Positions 35,920 to 44,171 of a stretch of DNA of 64,000 nucleotides are shown here, one piece after another. How positions within the stretch are numbered: position 1 is the stretch's first letter; each line of letters begins with the position of its first letter. Position numbers and translations under genes: made by a program. This stretch comes from Sulfitobacter aestuariivivens (GTDB taxonomy: Bacteria; Pseudomonadota; Alphaproteobacteria; Rhodobacterales; Rhodobacteraceae). The stretch spans positions 558,001 to 622,000 of the forward strand of contig NZ_JACTAG010000002.1 in the NCBI RefSeq assembly GCF_014763045.1. Reading direction: 5' to 3'. The notes beneath the pieces were generated by a model. The model searched no databases. It saw only the letters and a program-made list of their open reading frames with translations, and was not told where the DNA came from.

Positions 35920-36109
35920 AGCGGGTGCCCGCACGCCAGCCCTGCCCGCCAGGCCGCCTTTCACAGATATGACGCCACTGCATAGCCGTCCGGGCCTGCC
36001 GGAATGATGGTGTACATTCCCGCGCCAACCCCGTACCGACGCGCGATGCGCCCCCCAAGGCACCTCTGCGTGCCCGCCATCCGATGAATGATGAATAAGG
36101 ACCGATCCC

Positions 36110-38149
36110 TTGATCCAGACCCTCGCCGATGCCCTTGCCGAACAGGGCTATGAAACGCTGACCTCCGTACAAGAAGCGGTGTCCGACCCCGCGCTTGATA
36201 CAGCTGATCTTCTGGTCTCCGCCCAGACCGGCTCCGGTAAAACGGTGGGCTTTGGCCTTGCGATCGCACCCACCCTCCTGGGCACGGACACGCATTTCGG
36301 TCCTGCGGACGCACCGCTGGCGCTGGTCATCGCACCCACGCGTGAACTGGCAATGCAAGTCGCGCGCGAACTGGGCTGGCTCTATGGCCGCGCAGGCGCG
36401 GTGGTCACAACCTGCGTGGGTGGCATGGACACCCGTACCGAGCGCCGCGCGCTCGACCGTGGCGCCCATATCGTGGTCGCCACGCCGGGGCGGCTTTGCG
36501 ACCACATCAAACGCGGCAACATCGACCTGACGGAACTGCGCGCCGTGGTGCTGGATGAGGCGGACGAGATGCTCGACCTGGGCTTCCGCGAGGACCTCGA
36601 ATTTATCCTCTCCGAAGCGCCGCAAGACCGCCGCACGCTCATGTTCTCCGCCACCGTGCCTGCGGCCATCGCAAAGCTGGCACAATCCTACCAGCGCGAC
36701 GCCCAGCGCATCACCACGGTGGGCGAGGCCATGCAGCACGCCGATATCGAATATCGCGCGCTGACGGTCCATCCCCGCGACACCGAAAACGCCATCATCA
36801 ACGTGCTGCGCTTTTACGAGGCCAAGAACGCGATCGTCTTTTGCAACACCCGCGCCGCCGTTGCCCGCCTGACAACCCGGTTCACCAACCGCGGCTTTTC
36901 CGTGGTGGCCCTGTCGGGCGAGCTGACCCAATCGGAACGCACAAACGCTCTACAGGCCCTGCGCGACGGGCGCGCGCGGGTCTGTATCGCGACCGATGTG
37001 GCGGCGCGCGGCATCGACCTGCCCAATCTGGAGCTGGTGATCCACGCCGACCTGCCGACCAATGCTGACACGCTCAAGCACCGCTCCGGCCGCACGGGCC
37101 GCGCGGGTCGCAAGGGCGTGTCCGCCCTGATCGTCCCGCCCAAGATGAAATCCAAGGCGAGCCGCCTGCTGGGCTGGGCCAAGCTCAAGGCGGAATGGGC
37201 CGCACCGCCCTCTGCTGCTGACGTGAACGCGGCAGACGAAGACCGCCTGCTGTCTGATCCCGCATGGTCCAATCCCGCGCCCGAGGATGCCGCGGATTTC
37301 GTCGCAGAACTCGCAACGCGGTATTCCAAACAGCAACTTGCGACGGCATTCGTGAACCTCTACCGCGCCCGTGCCTCTGCGCCCGAAGAACTGATGGACG
37401 CAGGCACGCGCGACGACACGCCGCGTCCGGCCTTTGGGCCATCGGTCTGGTTCTCTGTGTCGAAGGGGCGCAATGACGGGGCCGAACCCCGCACCTTGCT
37501 GCCGATGCTCTGCCGACTGGGCGACCTGACCAAGGACGATATCGGCGCAATCCGCGTCCAGGACAGCCACAGCTTTGTGGAAATCCTCGCCACCTCCGCG
37601 CAGCGGTTCGCAAATGCACTGGGCCCCGACATGAAGGGCGAAGGCGGCGCTGTCATCACGCAGCTCGACAAGGCGCCGGACCTGTCCCATGGCGGACCCA
37701 AACGCGGCCCCAAGCCAGACCGCAAACCACACCGGAAAAGCTTTGATCCCGATGCGCCCTCGGCCCCGCGCAAACCACCTGCCCCAAGACCGGATAAACC
37801 GGTTGCCGAAGCCCGCCCCCGCGACGAAGCACCGCGCAAACCGAAAGGCGAACGCCCGCCCAAATCGCACAAGACCGAGCGCAGCCCGATGAAGGCAGGC
37901 GCCAAGCCAAAGCAAAAGGCCAAGGCCGTCTGGAAGCAGGACAAACCAGCTGCCACGGACAAACCCCGCAAACCCAACAGTGGCAAGCCACCGCGCTCAG
38001 AGGCGGCACCGGGCGAAAAACCCTACAAACGCGCTGCAGACCCGTCAAAGCGTTTCACCCCGCCCAACAAGATCGGCAAGCAGGGCGGCAGGGTCAAAGC
38101 GGGCAAAGGCGGGCACGCAACCCCCAAGCGCGGCAAACCCGGAAAATGA
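36110..38149 (+). CDS. DEAD-box RNA helicase with DbpA-like RNA-binding domain and basic tail
   Basis: A 679-residue helicase. Motif I AQTGSGKT (38-45), Ia PTRELAMQV, Ib TPGRL, II DEAD (149-152), III SAT, V ATDVAARGID and VI HRSGRTGRAG are all present. After the helicase core comes a DbpA-type RNA-binding domain (LPMLCRLGDLTKDDIGAIRVQDSHSFVEI, about 460-530). A long Lys/Pro/Arg-rich low-complexity tail (about 545-679) probably binds RNA nonspecifically. The start is TTG at 36110 with AAGGA 8 bp upstream, since no ATG lies before the conserved N-terminus. A role in ribosome assembly or cold-shock RNA remodelling is likely by family. Confidence 0.92.
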   Translation: MIQTLADALAEQGYETLTSVQEAVSDPALDTADLLVSAQTGSGKTVGFGLAIAPTLLGTDTHFGPADAPLALVIAPTRELAMQVARELGWLYGRAGAVVTTCVGGMDTRTERRALDRGAHIVVATPGRLCDHIKRGNIDLTELRAVVLDEADEMLDLGFREDLEFILSEAPQDRRTLMFSATVPAAIAKLAQSYQRDAQRITTVGEAMQHADIEYRALTVHPRDTENAIINVLRFYEAKNAIVFCNTRAAVARLTTRFTNRGFSVVALSGELTQSERTNALQALRDGRARVCIATDVAARGIDLPNLELVIHADLPTNADTLKHRSGRTGRAGRKGVSALIVPPKMKSKASRLLGWAKLKAEWAAPPSAADVNAADEDRLLSDPAWSNPAPEDAADFVAELATRYSKQQLATAFVNLYRARASAPEELMDAGTRDDTPRPAFGPSVWFSVSKGRNDGAEPRTLLPMLCRLGDLTKDDIGAIRVQDSHSFVEILATSAQRFANALGPDMKGEGGAVITQLDKAPDLSHGGPKRGPKPDRKPHRKSFDPDAPSAPRKPPAPRPDKPVAEARPRDEAPRKPKGERPPKSHKTERSPMKAGAKPKQKAKAVWKQDKPAATDKPRKPNSGKPPRSEAAPGEKPYKRAADPSKRFTPPNKIGKQGGRVKAGKGGHATPKRGKPGK

Positions 38150-38170
38150 TCCGCCTGTCGCCACGGGCGC

Positions 38171-38213
38171 GGAAATTTTGAAAATTTCCGACCGATTTCT
38201 TTCAAAGAAATCG
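38171..38213. repeat. Two tandem AT-rich palindromes
   Basis: Two back-to-back odd palindromes lie between the helicase and tauC stops: GGAAATTTTGAAAATTTCC (38171-38189) and a 21-mer at 38193-38213 with arms CGATTTCTTT and AAAGAAATCG. Each is perfect around a single central base. They precede a GC-rich terminator. Their function is unknown. Confidence 0.6.
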
Positions 38214-38226
38214 CCTCCCAAACGAA

Positions 38227-38250
38227 AACGCCGGGCACAGGCCCGGCGTT
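38227..38250. terminator. Bidirectional intrinsic terminator (helicase / tauC)
   Basis: A perfect 10-bp stem AACGCCGGGC / GCCCGGCGTT with an ACAG loop, followed by TTCTCTTTG on the plus strand and preceded by AACGAAAA (T-rich on the minus strand). It serves the converging helicase and tauCBA transcripts. Confidence 0.85.
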
Positions 38251-38273
38251 TCTCTTTGTCGAACGCGAAAGGT

Positions 38274-39545
38274 TCAGCCCTTGCCCTTCCAGGGCACCAG
38301 AAACCGTTCCGCTATGCGCATCAGCATGTCGATGCCAAAGCCGATGATGCCGATCAGGATGATCCCCATGATCACGATATCCGTGTTCTGGAACTTGGCC
38401 GCGGTCATGATCATCATGCCCGCACCTTGGCTCGCCGCCACCAGTTCTGCGGCCACGACCGTGCCCCAACAGACACCCATCGCCACCCGCGCACCGGTGA
38501 AGATTTCCGGCAGGGAGTTGGGAATGATCACATAGCGCATAATCTGCCACTTGCTGGCCCCCAACGAATAGGCCGCATGCACCTTCGAGATATTGACGCC
38601 CGACACACCGGAGCGGGCGGCAATCGCCATGATCCATAAGGCCGCGAGGAACAGCAGGATGATCTTGCCGGTCTCGCCGATCCCGAACCAGATGATGATC
38701 AGCGGGATCAATGCCAGCGGCGGCACCGGACGCATAAATTCAACAATGGGATCAAACCAACCGCGGAACCAGTTGGACAGCCCCATCGCATACCCCAGCG
38801 GAATGCCCAAAAGCGCCCCGAACAGGAAACCCGCAATCACACGGAACAGCGAATAGCCCAGGTGTTCGATCAGCGTGAAGTCGCGGAAGCCCTCCTGTGC
38901 GACCTGCACCGACCGCGTCCAGACGGTTTCGGGCGCGGGCAGGTACAAAGGCTCCATCTGCCAGCCCTTGTTGGGCGTGAAGTTTGGCGTGCCCTTGTCG
39001 CTGATAACGACCCGGCCACCTTCGATATCGACGCCGTCACCGGGCACGACGGGCGTGCCGTTGATCGCGACAACCGTATTGCCATCCTTTTTGGAAATGT
39101 CGTCATTCCCGGCCACATTGATCAAGCCCGAACGCCATTGCGCAATGGCAGCAGAATCGTTCTTGGCAAAGCCATCGCCCGCTTCGACTTCGGGGGCTTC
39201 CGTTGCGACTTCGCGCGGGTGGACAACGATCGTGACCTCGGCATCGTCACGCTCTCCACCGGCCTCGGCGGTATAGGTGAACGATGTAGTGCCCTGATAG
39301 GGCCCCGGCGCATGCAGGAAAGAGGGCAACAGGCTGGAGCCTGTGAACATCCCCCACATCACAAAGATTGTGAGGATCGAAATGATCCCGGCATAGCGAT
39401 TGGGCCGGACTGCGCTTTCGTCACCGAATGTTACGGTCTTGAGCGAAGTATAATCGCTTGTCGCGCGCTGGACGCCCTTGGTGATGATGAAAAAGGCGGC
39501 GACGAAGATGCCAACATAGATGGCAAGGAAAACCAAACCGGTCAT
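38274..39545 (-). CDS. tauC: Taurine ABC transporter permease TauC with large periplasmic insertion
   Basis: A 423-residue protein, much longer than the usual ~275-residue TauC/SsuC permease. Residues 1-22 and about 50-70 are hydrophobic. Residues about 80-200 are hydrophilic and beta-rich, containing TSFTYTAEAGGERDDAEVTI, which resembles bacterial Ig/cadherin-like domains. From about 201 (YLPAPETVWTRS) to the end lies the normal BPD permease with the EAA loop AAYSLGASKWQIMRYVIIPN (324-343). Its start overlaps the tauB stop (ATGA). With TauB and TauA it imports taurine. The insertion is intact and in frame, so it is not a frameshift product. Confidence 0.88.
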   Translation of the reverse strand: MTGLVFLAIYVGIFVAAFFIITKGVQRATSDYTSLKTVTFGDESAVRPNRYAGIISILTIFVMWGMFTGSSLLPSFLHAPGPYQGTTSFTYTAEAGGERDDAEVTIVVHPREVATEAPEVEAGDGFAKNDSAAIAQWRSGLINVAGNDDISKKDGNTVVAINGTPVVPGDGVDIEGGRVVISDKGTPNFTPNKGWQMEPLYLPAPETVWTRSVQVAQEGFRDFTLIEHLGYSLFRVIAGFLFGALLGIPLGYAMGLSNWFRGWFDPIVEFMRPVPPLALIPLIIIWFGIGETGKIILLFLAALWIMAIAARSGVSGVNISKVHAAYSLGASKWQIMRYVIIPNSLPEIFTGARVAMGVCWGTVVAAELVAASQGAGMMIMTAAKFQNTDIVIMGIILIGIIGFGIDMLMRIAERFLVPWKGKG

Positions 39546-40348
39546 GCGCTTTCCTCCGTGCGGCCCATAATCTCTTCTTCCATATCCCAGATCATGCTGA
39601 GGATCTCTTCACGCCGGGGTCCGAATTCGGGGTGTTTCTTGACCTCACGCAGATCCGCGCCCACGCCCAGCTCGGCGAAGGGCAGGCGATATTCCTTGTG
39701 AATGCGTCCCGGCCGCGGGGCCATCACGATAAGACGCTCCCCCAGCAGCAATGCCTCCTCGACAGAGTGGGTGATCAGGATGATCGTCTTGCCGGTTTCT
39801 TTCCAAAGCTTGAGCACAAGGCTCTGCATCTTTTCGCGCGTCAGCGCATCCAAGGCACCCAATGGCTCGTCCATCAGGATCACATCGGGGTCATTTGCCA
39901 GACAGCGGGCCAATGCCACACGCTGCTGCATACCGCCTGACAGCTCGTAAACCGCCTTTTCCTTGAAATCCTGCAGACCGACCACGTCAAGCAGATGATC
40001 CACGATCTCTGCCTTGTCGTTCTTGGGCATGCCCTTCATCGACGGGCCAAAGCCCACATTCTCCCGCACACTCATCCATTCAAACAGCGCGCCTTGCTGA
40101 AACACCATGCCGCGTTCGGCGTCGGGGCCCGTGACCTGATGCCCGTTCAGCGTCATCTTGCCGCCCGTGGGTGCAAGAAAGCCCGCCACGATATTCAGCA
40201 ACGTGGTCTTGCCGCAGCCCGACGGCCCCAGCACGCTCAGCAATTCGCCCGCCTTCAGCTCAAGGTCGACATCCTGCAATGCCTGAACCGACCCGCCGTT
40301 CGGCAGATCAAAGCGCATGGATAGTTTTTCAATGGATAATCCGGTCAT
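39542..40348 (-). CDS. tauB: Taurine ABC transporter ATP-binding protein TauB
   Basis: A 268-residue ABC ATPase. Walker A GPSGCGKTT (41-49), Q-loop region MVFQQGALFEWMSVRENVGFG, signature ELSGGMQQRVALARCLA, Walker B VILMDEPLGALD and the switch His in ILITHSVEEA are all present. It belongs to the nitrate/sulfonate/taurine importer subfamily. ATG 40348 follows GGAAGACGC; the longer frame to 40381 is not conserved. It lies between tauA and tauC in a minus-strand operon divergent from tpa. Confidence 0.94.
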   Translation of the reverse strand: MTGLSIEKLSMRFDLPNGGSVQALQDVDLELKAGELLSVLGPSGCGKTTLLNIVAGFLAPTGGKMTLNGHQVTGPDAERGMVFQQGALFEWMSVRENVGFGPSMKGMPKNDKAEIVDHLLDVVGLQDFKEKAVYELSGGMQQRVALARCLANDPDVILMDEPLGALDALTREKMQSLVLKLWKETGKTIILITHSVEEALLLGERLIVMAPRPGRIHKEYRLPFAELGVGADLREVKKHPEFGPRREEILSMIWDMEEEIMGRTEESA

Positions 40349-40455
40349 CAGCGCGTCTTCCTGTCCCTTTGGAGACTGCAACGGACAGCTGCCCTGCCCT
40401 GTATATTTCCTGAAAGATCATCGGCGCGGGATTACCCGCGCCGATGAAAGTCGTC

Positions 40456-41457
40456 TTACATGCCTTTGGCAGCTTCAAGTGGGCCGGTGTTGACGGTCCC
40501 CTCGTAGCTGTCAAGCGCACCATCGATGGATCCCGCTTCGACGAATACGTCTGCAACACCCTTCATGAAGGTCGCCGCGTTCCCACCAAGCCATGCGCCA
40601 GAAAGCTGCTCGTCGATTGTGGGGAACTCGAATGTCGTGATCGAGCTGCGTGTCGCTTCGACGTCCATACCGGACTGCTCAGCGATGACGGCCAGCATAT
40701 CTTCGCTCTGGTTGGCGGCCCACTCGGCGTTGGCATCCGCAGTCACCTTGACGAACTTGGCGACAACATCGCCGTTCTCGGCAATGTAGGACGCAGGCGC
40801 AGACGTGACGTCAAACACCAGAATGCCCAGTTCCTGCTTTTCGGCACCGGTCAACAGGATGTTGCCGTATTCCTTCATCCGGCTCAGGCCACCGCCCCAA
40901 CCACAGGCAAAATCAACAGCCTTCTGGCCAAGGGCCGCCGCGCCTTCTGGCGGTGCCATGTCGACAACTTCCAATGAGGACACGTCGATACCGAAGTGGT
41001 CCATCTGCTTGAGGAAGCCATAGTGTGCCGCAGTCCCCAGCGGAACGGCGACTTTCTTGCCTGCCAGTTCGCTGGCGGAATCCTTGTCGATCTCATAGTC
41101 CGCGTGCACGACGCAGTTGTCGTTTTCGGAGTAGGAAACCGCGACGTCAACAATCTGGATGTCCTGACCGCCCGATGCCGCAACCACGAAAGGCGGCACA
41201 CCCTGGGACACGGAAATCTGTACGTCGCCCGACGCCATGGCCGCGGACATGGCAGTACCGGTCTCAAAGGAAACCCAGTTTACCTTCATGCCCAGCGCTT
41301 CGTCATAGGCGCCCGACGCTTTGGCCGCGAGGAAAGGCATTGGCCACTCAAGGAAATAGCCAACAGTAATCTCACCGTGGCCATCCGCAAAAGCTGCGTT
41401 GCCGGTGATTGCCATGACGGCGCCAGCGACAAAGCCGCAAGTCGTTTTCTTAAACAT
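40456..41457 (-). CDS. tauA: Taurine ABC transporter periplasmic binding protein TauA
   Basis: A 333-residue binding protein with a Sec signal peptide (MFKKTTCGFVAGAVMAITGNAAFA). The mature N-terminus EITVGYFLEWPMPFLAAKASG and SFETGTAMSAAMASGDVQISVSQGV are typical of TauA/SsuA sulfonate-binding proteins. The ATG at 41457 is preceded by GGGAGAAACGA. It is the first gene of tauABC. Two CTGGAC direct repeats about 260 bp upstream on the same strand are probable TauR sites. Context with tpa and xsc makes taurine, rather than another sulfonate, the likely ligand. Confidence 0.93.
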   Translation of the reverse strand: MFKKTTCGFVAGAVMAITGNAAFADGHGEITVGYFLEWPMPFLAAKASGAYDEALGMKVNWVSFETGTAMSAAMASGDVQISVSQGVPPFVVAASGGQDIQIVDVAVSYSENDNCVVHADYEIDKDSASELAGKKVAVPLGTAAHYGFLKQMDHFGIDVSSLEVVDMAPPEGAAALGQKAVDFACGWGGGLSRMKEYGNILLTGAEKQELGILVFDVTSAPASYIAENGDVVAKFVKVTADANAEWAANQSEDMLAVIAEQSGMDVEATRSSITTFEFPTIDEQLSGAWLGGNAATFMKGVADVFVEAGSIDGALDSYEGTVNTGPLEAAKGM

Positions 41458-42038
41458 TCGTTTCTCCCATTGTCCCGCAGTGTTTGTCACACGGGCTTCG
41501 ATGTTGTGCCGATCCTGCCGGCAATTGGCGTTCAGTGGCATAGGTGATGTAGACTTCCACCGAACGAGACCGCTCCACTGTTACCGCTTCACGATATCTG
41601 TGCAATCTTTTCTGTGACGCAAAGTCACCTGAATCGGTGTTTTCGAGTGTGAAAGTCTCAGAAATTGCGCATTCCTAGCCATCTGCCCCGCGCACTCTGT
41701 CCATATTGACGCGGAAACCTATGTCCAGTCACACCGGGAGCATGAGTCCAGTCTGCGCGCTTCACCTGACTTAATCCTCAAATCCCCGGTGTTCTCACGA
41801 CCACAGGCGCGGGAAAACTTGCGCGGTGACTGTCACTTTCCGCCTGGCCGCCCAAGTGCTGACAGGATCCGCATGCCACCACTTTTGCATTCTGACATTC
41901 GACAGGCACAAATTCTGGCGATACGAAGATTGCATATTGGCTCTATCTGATTCGCTTGATTTGCAGTGAAATCTGCGCTGAAAGTGGTCGCGAAGCTTCT
42001 GAATTCGCATGACACCTCCGCATTGAAAGGTCTGACCG
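41458..42038. promoter_or_regulatory. 581-bp divergent control region tauA / tpa
   Basis: This gap carries the promoters of tauABC (minus) and tpa (plus). It is AT-richer than the flanks. The only strong pattern I see is the CTGGAC repeat pair at 41719-41751, listed separately, plus a near-match CTGACTTAA at 41767-41775 that lacks one G. No coding frame with plausible codon use or RNA fold is evident. Confidence 0.6.
41719..41751 (-). promoter_or_regulatory. Probable TauR operator: CTGGAC direct repeats, 23-bp spacing
   Basis: On the minus strand CTGGACTCAT (41742-41751) and CTGGACATAG (41719-41728) are direct repeats whose starts are 23 bp apart, oriented toward tauA. The xsc upstream region has the same hexamer with the same spacing. 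As I recall, a CTGGACYTAA direct repeat is the described TauR site in Rhodobacter capsulatus. Confidence 0.65.
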
Positions 42039-43448
42039 ATGGACGGAAATTTTAACGAAAACGACCTCTCCCGCGTTGTCGAAGCCGACCGCGCCCATGT
42101 CTGGCATCACCTGAGCCAGCACCAACCCTATATGAATGCTGACGCGGCCAAGCAGGTCGACCCGCGCATCATCGTCGAAGGCAAGGGCCTGCGCGTCTGG
42201 GATCAGAAGGGCAAGGAACATATCGATGCCGTTGCCGGTGGCGTCTGGACCGTGAATGTGGGCTACGGCCGCGAAAGCATCGCCAACGCTGTGCGCGATC
42301 AACTGGTCAAGCTGAACTTCTTTGGCGGCACGGCAGGCTCGATCCCGGGCGCGCTGTTCTCTGAGATGCTGATCGACAAGATGCCGGGCATGACCCGGGT
42401 CTATTATGCCTCCTCAGGCTCTGAGGCGAACGAGAAGGGCTTCAAAATGGTCCGCCAGATTGCGCACAAGCGCTATGGCGGCAAAAAGCACAAGATCCTC
42501 TACCGCGACCGCGACTATCACGGCACCACCATCGCCTGTTTGTCCGCCGGCGGTCAGGATGAACGCAACGCCCAATACGGCCCGTTTACCGACGGCTTTG
42601 TCCGCGTGCCGCACTGCCTTGAGTACCGCAAGCACGAACAGGACGGTGCGCCCGATGAAAACTACGGCGTCTGGGCCGCCAACCAGATCGAAGAAGTGAT
42701 CCTGCGCGAAGGCCCCGACACCGTGGGCGCGCTCTGTCTTGAGCCTGTCACGGCCGGCGGCGGCGTGATCACCCCGCCCGACGGCTATTGGGAACGCGTC
42801 CGCGAGATCTGCGATCAATACGATGTCTTGCTGCACATCGACGAAGTGGTCTGCGGCGTTGGCCGCACCGGCACATGGTTCGGCTACCAGCACTACGGCA
42901 TCCAGCCCGACATCGTGACCATGGCCAAGGGCGTCGCCTCTGGCTATGCGGCAATCTCTTGCTGCGTGACCACGGAAAAAGTCTTTGACATGTTCAAGGA
43001 CGATGCATCCGATCACCTGAACTACTTCCGCGACATCTCCACTTTCGGGGGCTGCACCGCAGGCCCGGCAGCCGCGATCGAGAACATGAACATCATCGAA
43101 CGCGAGAACCTGCTCGAAAACTGCACCGCCATGGGCGACTACATGCTCGACCAGCTGCATGCGCTGGGTGACAAACACGCGGTCGTGGGCCAGGCGCGCG
43201 GCAAGGGCCTGTTTTTGGGCGCTGAACTTGTTCAGGACCGCGACAGCAAGACCCCGGTCGATGAAAAGATCGTCGCACAGGTCGTGGGTGACTGCATGCA
43301 GCAAGGCGTCATCATAGGTGCAACCAACCGCTCGCTGCCTGGCAAGAACAATACCTTGTGCTTCTCGCCCGCCCTGATCGCAACCAAGGACGACATCGAC
43401 CAGATCGTCAGCGCCGTGGACGGTGCCCTGGGCCGCGTCTTTGGCTGA
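42039..43448 (+). CDS. tpa: Taurine--pyruvate aminotransferase
   Basis: A 469-residue class III aminotransferase. ASSGSEANEKGFKMVRQI, the PLP-pocket region IDEVVCGVGRTGTWFGYQHYG and the Schiff-base lysine Lys297 in MAKGVASGYA are typical, and the length and N-terminus (VVEADRAHVWHHLSQHQPYM) match Tpa. It converts taurine + pyruvate to sulfoacetaldehyde + L-alanine. GAAAGGT precedes the ATG. It is divergent from tauABC and followed by a strong terminator, so it is probably monocistronic. No alanine dehydrogenase gene, the usual pyruvate regenerator, is in the window. Confidence 0.95.
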   Translation: MDGNFNENDLSRVVEADRAHVWHHLSQHQPYMNADAAKQVDPRIIVEGKGLRVWDQKGKEHIDAVAGGVWTVNVGYGRESIANAVRDQLVKLNFFGGTAGSIPGALFSEMLIDKMPGMTRVYYASSGSEANEKGFKMVRQIAHKRYGGKKHKILYRDRDYHGTTIACLSAGGQDERNAQYGPFTDGFVRVPHCLEYRKHEQDGAPDENYGVWAANQIEEVILREGPDTVGALCLEPVTAGGGVITPPDGYWERVREICDQYDVLLHIDEVVCGVGRTGTWFGYQHYGIQPDIVTMAKGVASGYAAISCCVTTEKVFDMFKDDASDHLNYFRDISTFGGCTAGPAAAIENMNIIERENLLENCTAMGDYMLDQLHALGDKHAVVGQARGKGLFLGAELVQDRDSKTPVDEKIVAQVVGDCMQQGVIIGATNRSLPGKNNTLCFSPALIATKDDIDQIVSAVDGALGRVFG

Positions 43449-43480
43449 TATCCGCCGACAAAGACGGAAATCCTGATAGA

Positions 43481-43514
43481 AACGCCGCAGGTCTTGGCCC
43501 TGCGGCGTTTTTTG
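43481..43514 (+). terminator. Intrinsic terminator of tpa
   Basis: A perfect 11-bp stem AACGCCGCAGG / CCTGCGGCGTT with a 7-nt loop runs into TTTTTTG, 33 bp after the tpa stop. Confidence 0.93.
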
Positions 43515-43649
43515 ATACCTTGGGGGTGTCTTGCCCGAACATGACGTTGGCGCGCTGGGGCTTTATTGCAACGTGTCGCCTAAACTCTTCCAACCGCGGA
43601 ACCGGCACCCTGTCGGCGCGTTTGGCCATGTATCAACAAGGAACGACCC

Positions 43650-43907
43650 ATGAAAAAACTTTTCCTCGCCCTTCCCGTAATGGCGGCATTGGCCGCATGT
43701 GACACACCCGATGGCACACTTGCGGCCTCTACCCTTGCCGGCGCTGCGATTGGCGCAACCGTCTCCGGCAGCGATGACAAGGCCAAAGGCGCCATCATCG
43801 GCGGCGCAGCTGGTCTGGCGGCGGGCACATTGATCAACCGCCAGCAAAACGGCACATGCCTCTATGAGCGTCCCGATGGCTCTCAGTACACGGCAGCCTG
43901 CCCCTAA
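43650..43907 (+). CDS. Small glycine-zipper lipoprotein
   Basis: An 85-residue lipoprotein: MKKLFLALPVMAALAAC gives a lipobox with lipidated Cys17. Residues about 27-60 form a glycine-zipper-like segment (AGAAIGATVSG, GAIIGGAAGLAAGTLI) as in 17 kDa/YMGG outer-membrane antigens. The C-terminus CLYERPDGSQYTAACP has two cysteines. AAGGAACGACCC precedes the ATG, and terminators flank it on both sides, so it is transcribed alone. It has no evident link to taurine metabolism although it separates tpa from tauR. Confidence 0.85.
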   Translation: MKKLFLALPVMAALAACDTPDGTLAASTLAGAAIGATVSGSDDKAKGAIIGGAAGLAAGTLINRQQNGTCLYERPDGSQYTAACP

Positions 43908-43928
43908 GTCAGCTTCGGCCTGACCCAC

Positions 43929-43961
43929 AAAGCCGCGCCGATTTTCGGCGCGGCTTTTTTT
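43929..43961 (+). terminator. Intrinsic terminator of the small lipoprotein gene
   Basis: A perfect 12-bp stem AAAGCCGCGCCG / CGGCGCGGCTTT with a 5-nt loop, continuing into a T7 run. Confidence 0.94.
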
Positions 43962-44126
43962 GTGCCGAATCCATCCAACCATCAACCAAGACGCCACGAC
44001 TTACATCAAACTACCATCCGAGGGCGATAAAACGCCGTTATTGAAACTAAAAGTCTCATTAACTGCTTTACTTTCCCAAACCTCCTCTGTACCCTAAATT
44101 CTCTCCAGTACTGAATTCGCCTCACT

Positions 44127-44158
44127 CTAATGCCAGATTGACTGTCGATTAGGTCCAG
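44127..44158 (-). promoter_or_regulatory. Possible TauR autoregulatory site upstream of tauR
   Basis: CTGGACCTAA (minus strand, 44149-44158) lies 13 bp upstream of the tauR start. A degenerate partner CTGGCATTAG (44127-44136) is spaced 22 bp away, one less than at tauA and xsc. Binding here would overlap the tauR promoter. Confidence 0.5.
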
Positions 44159-44171
44159 ATTAAGGTACGGA

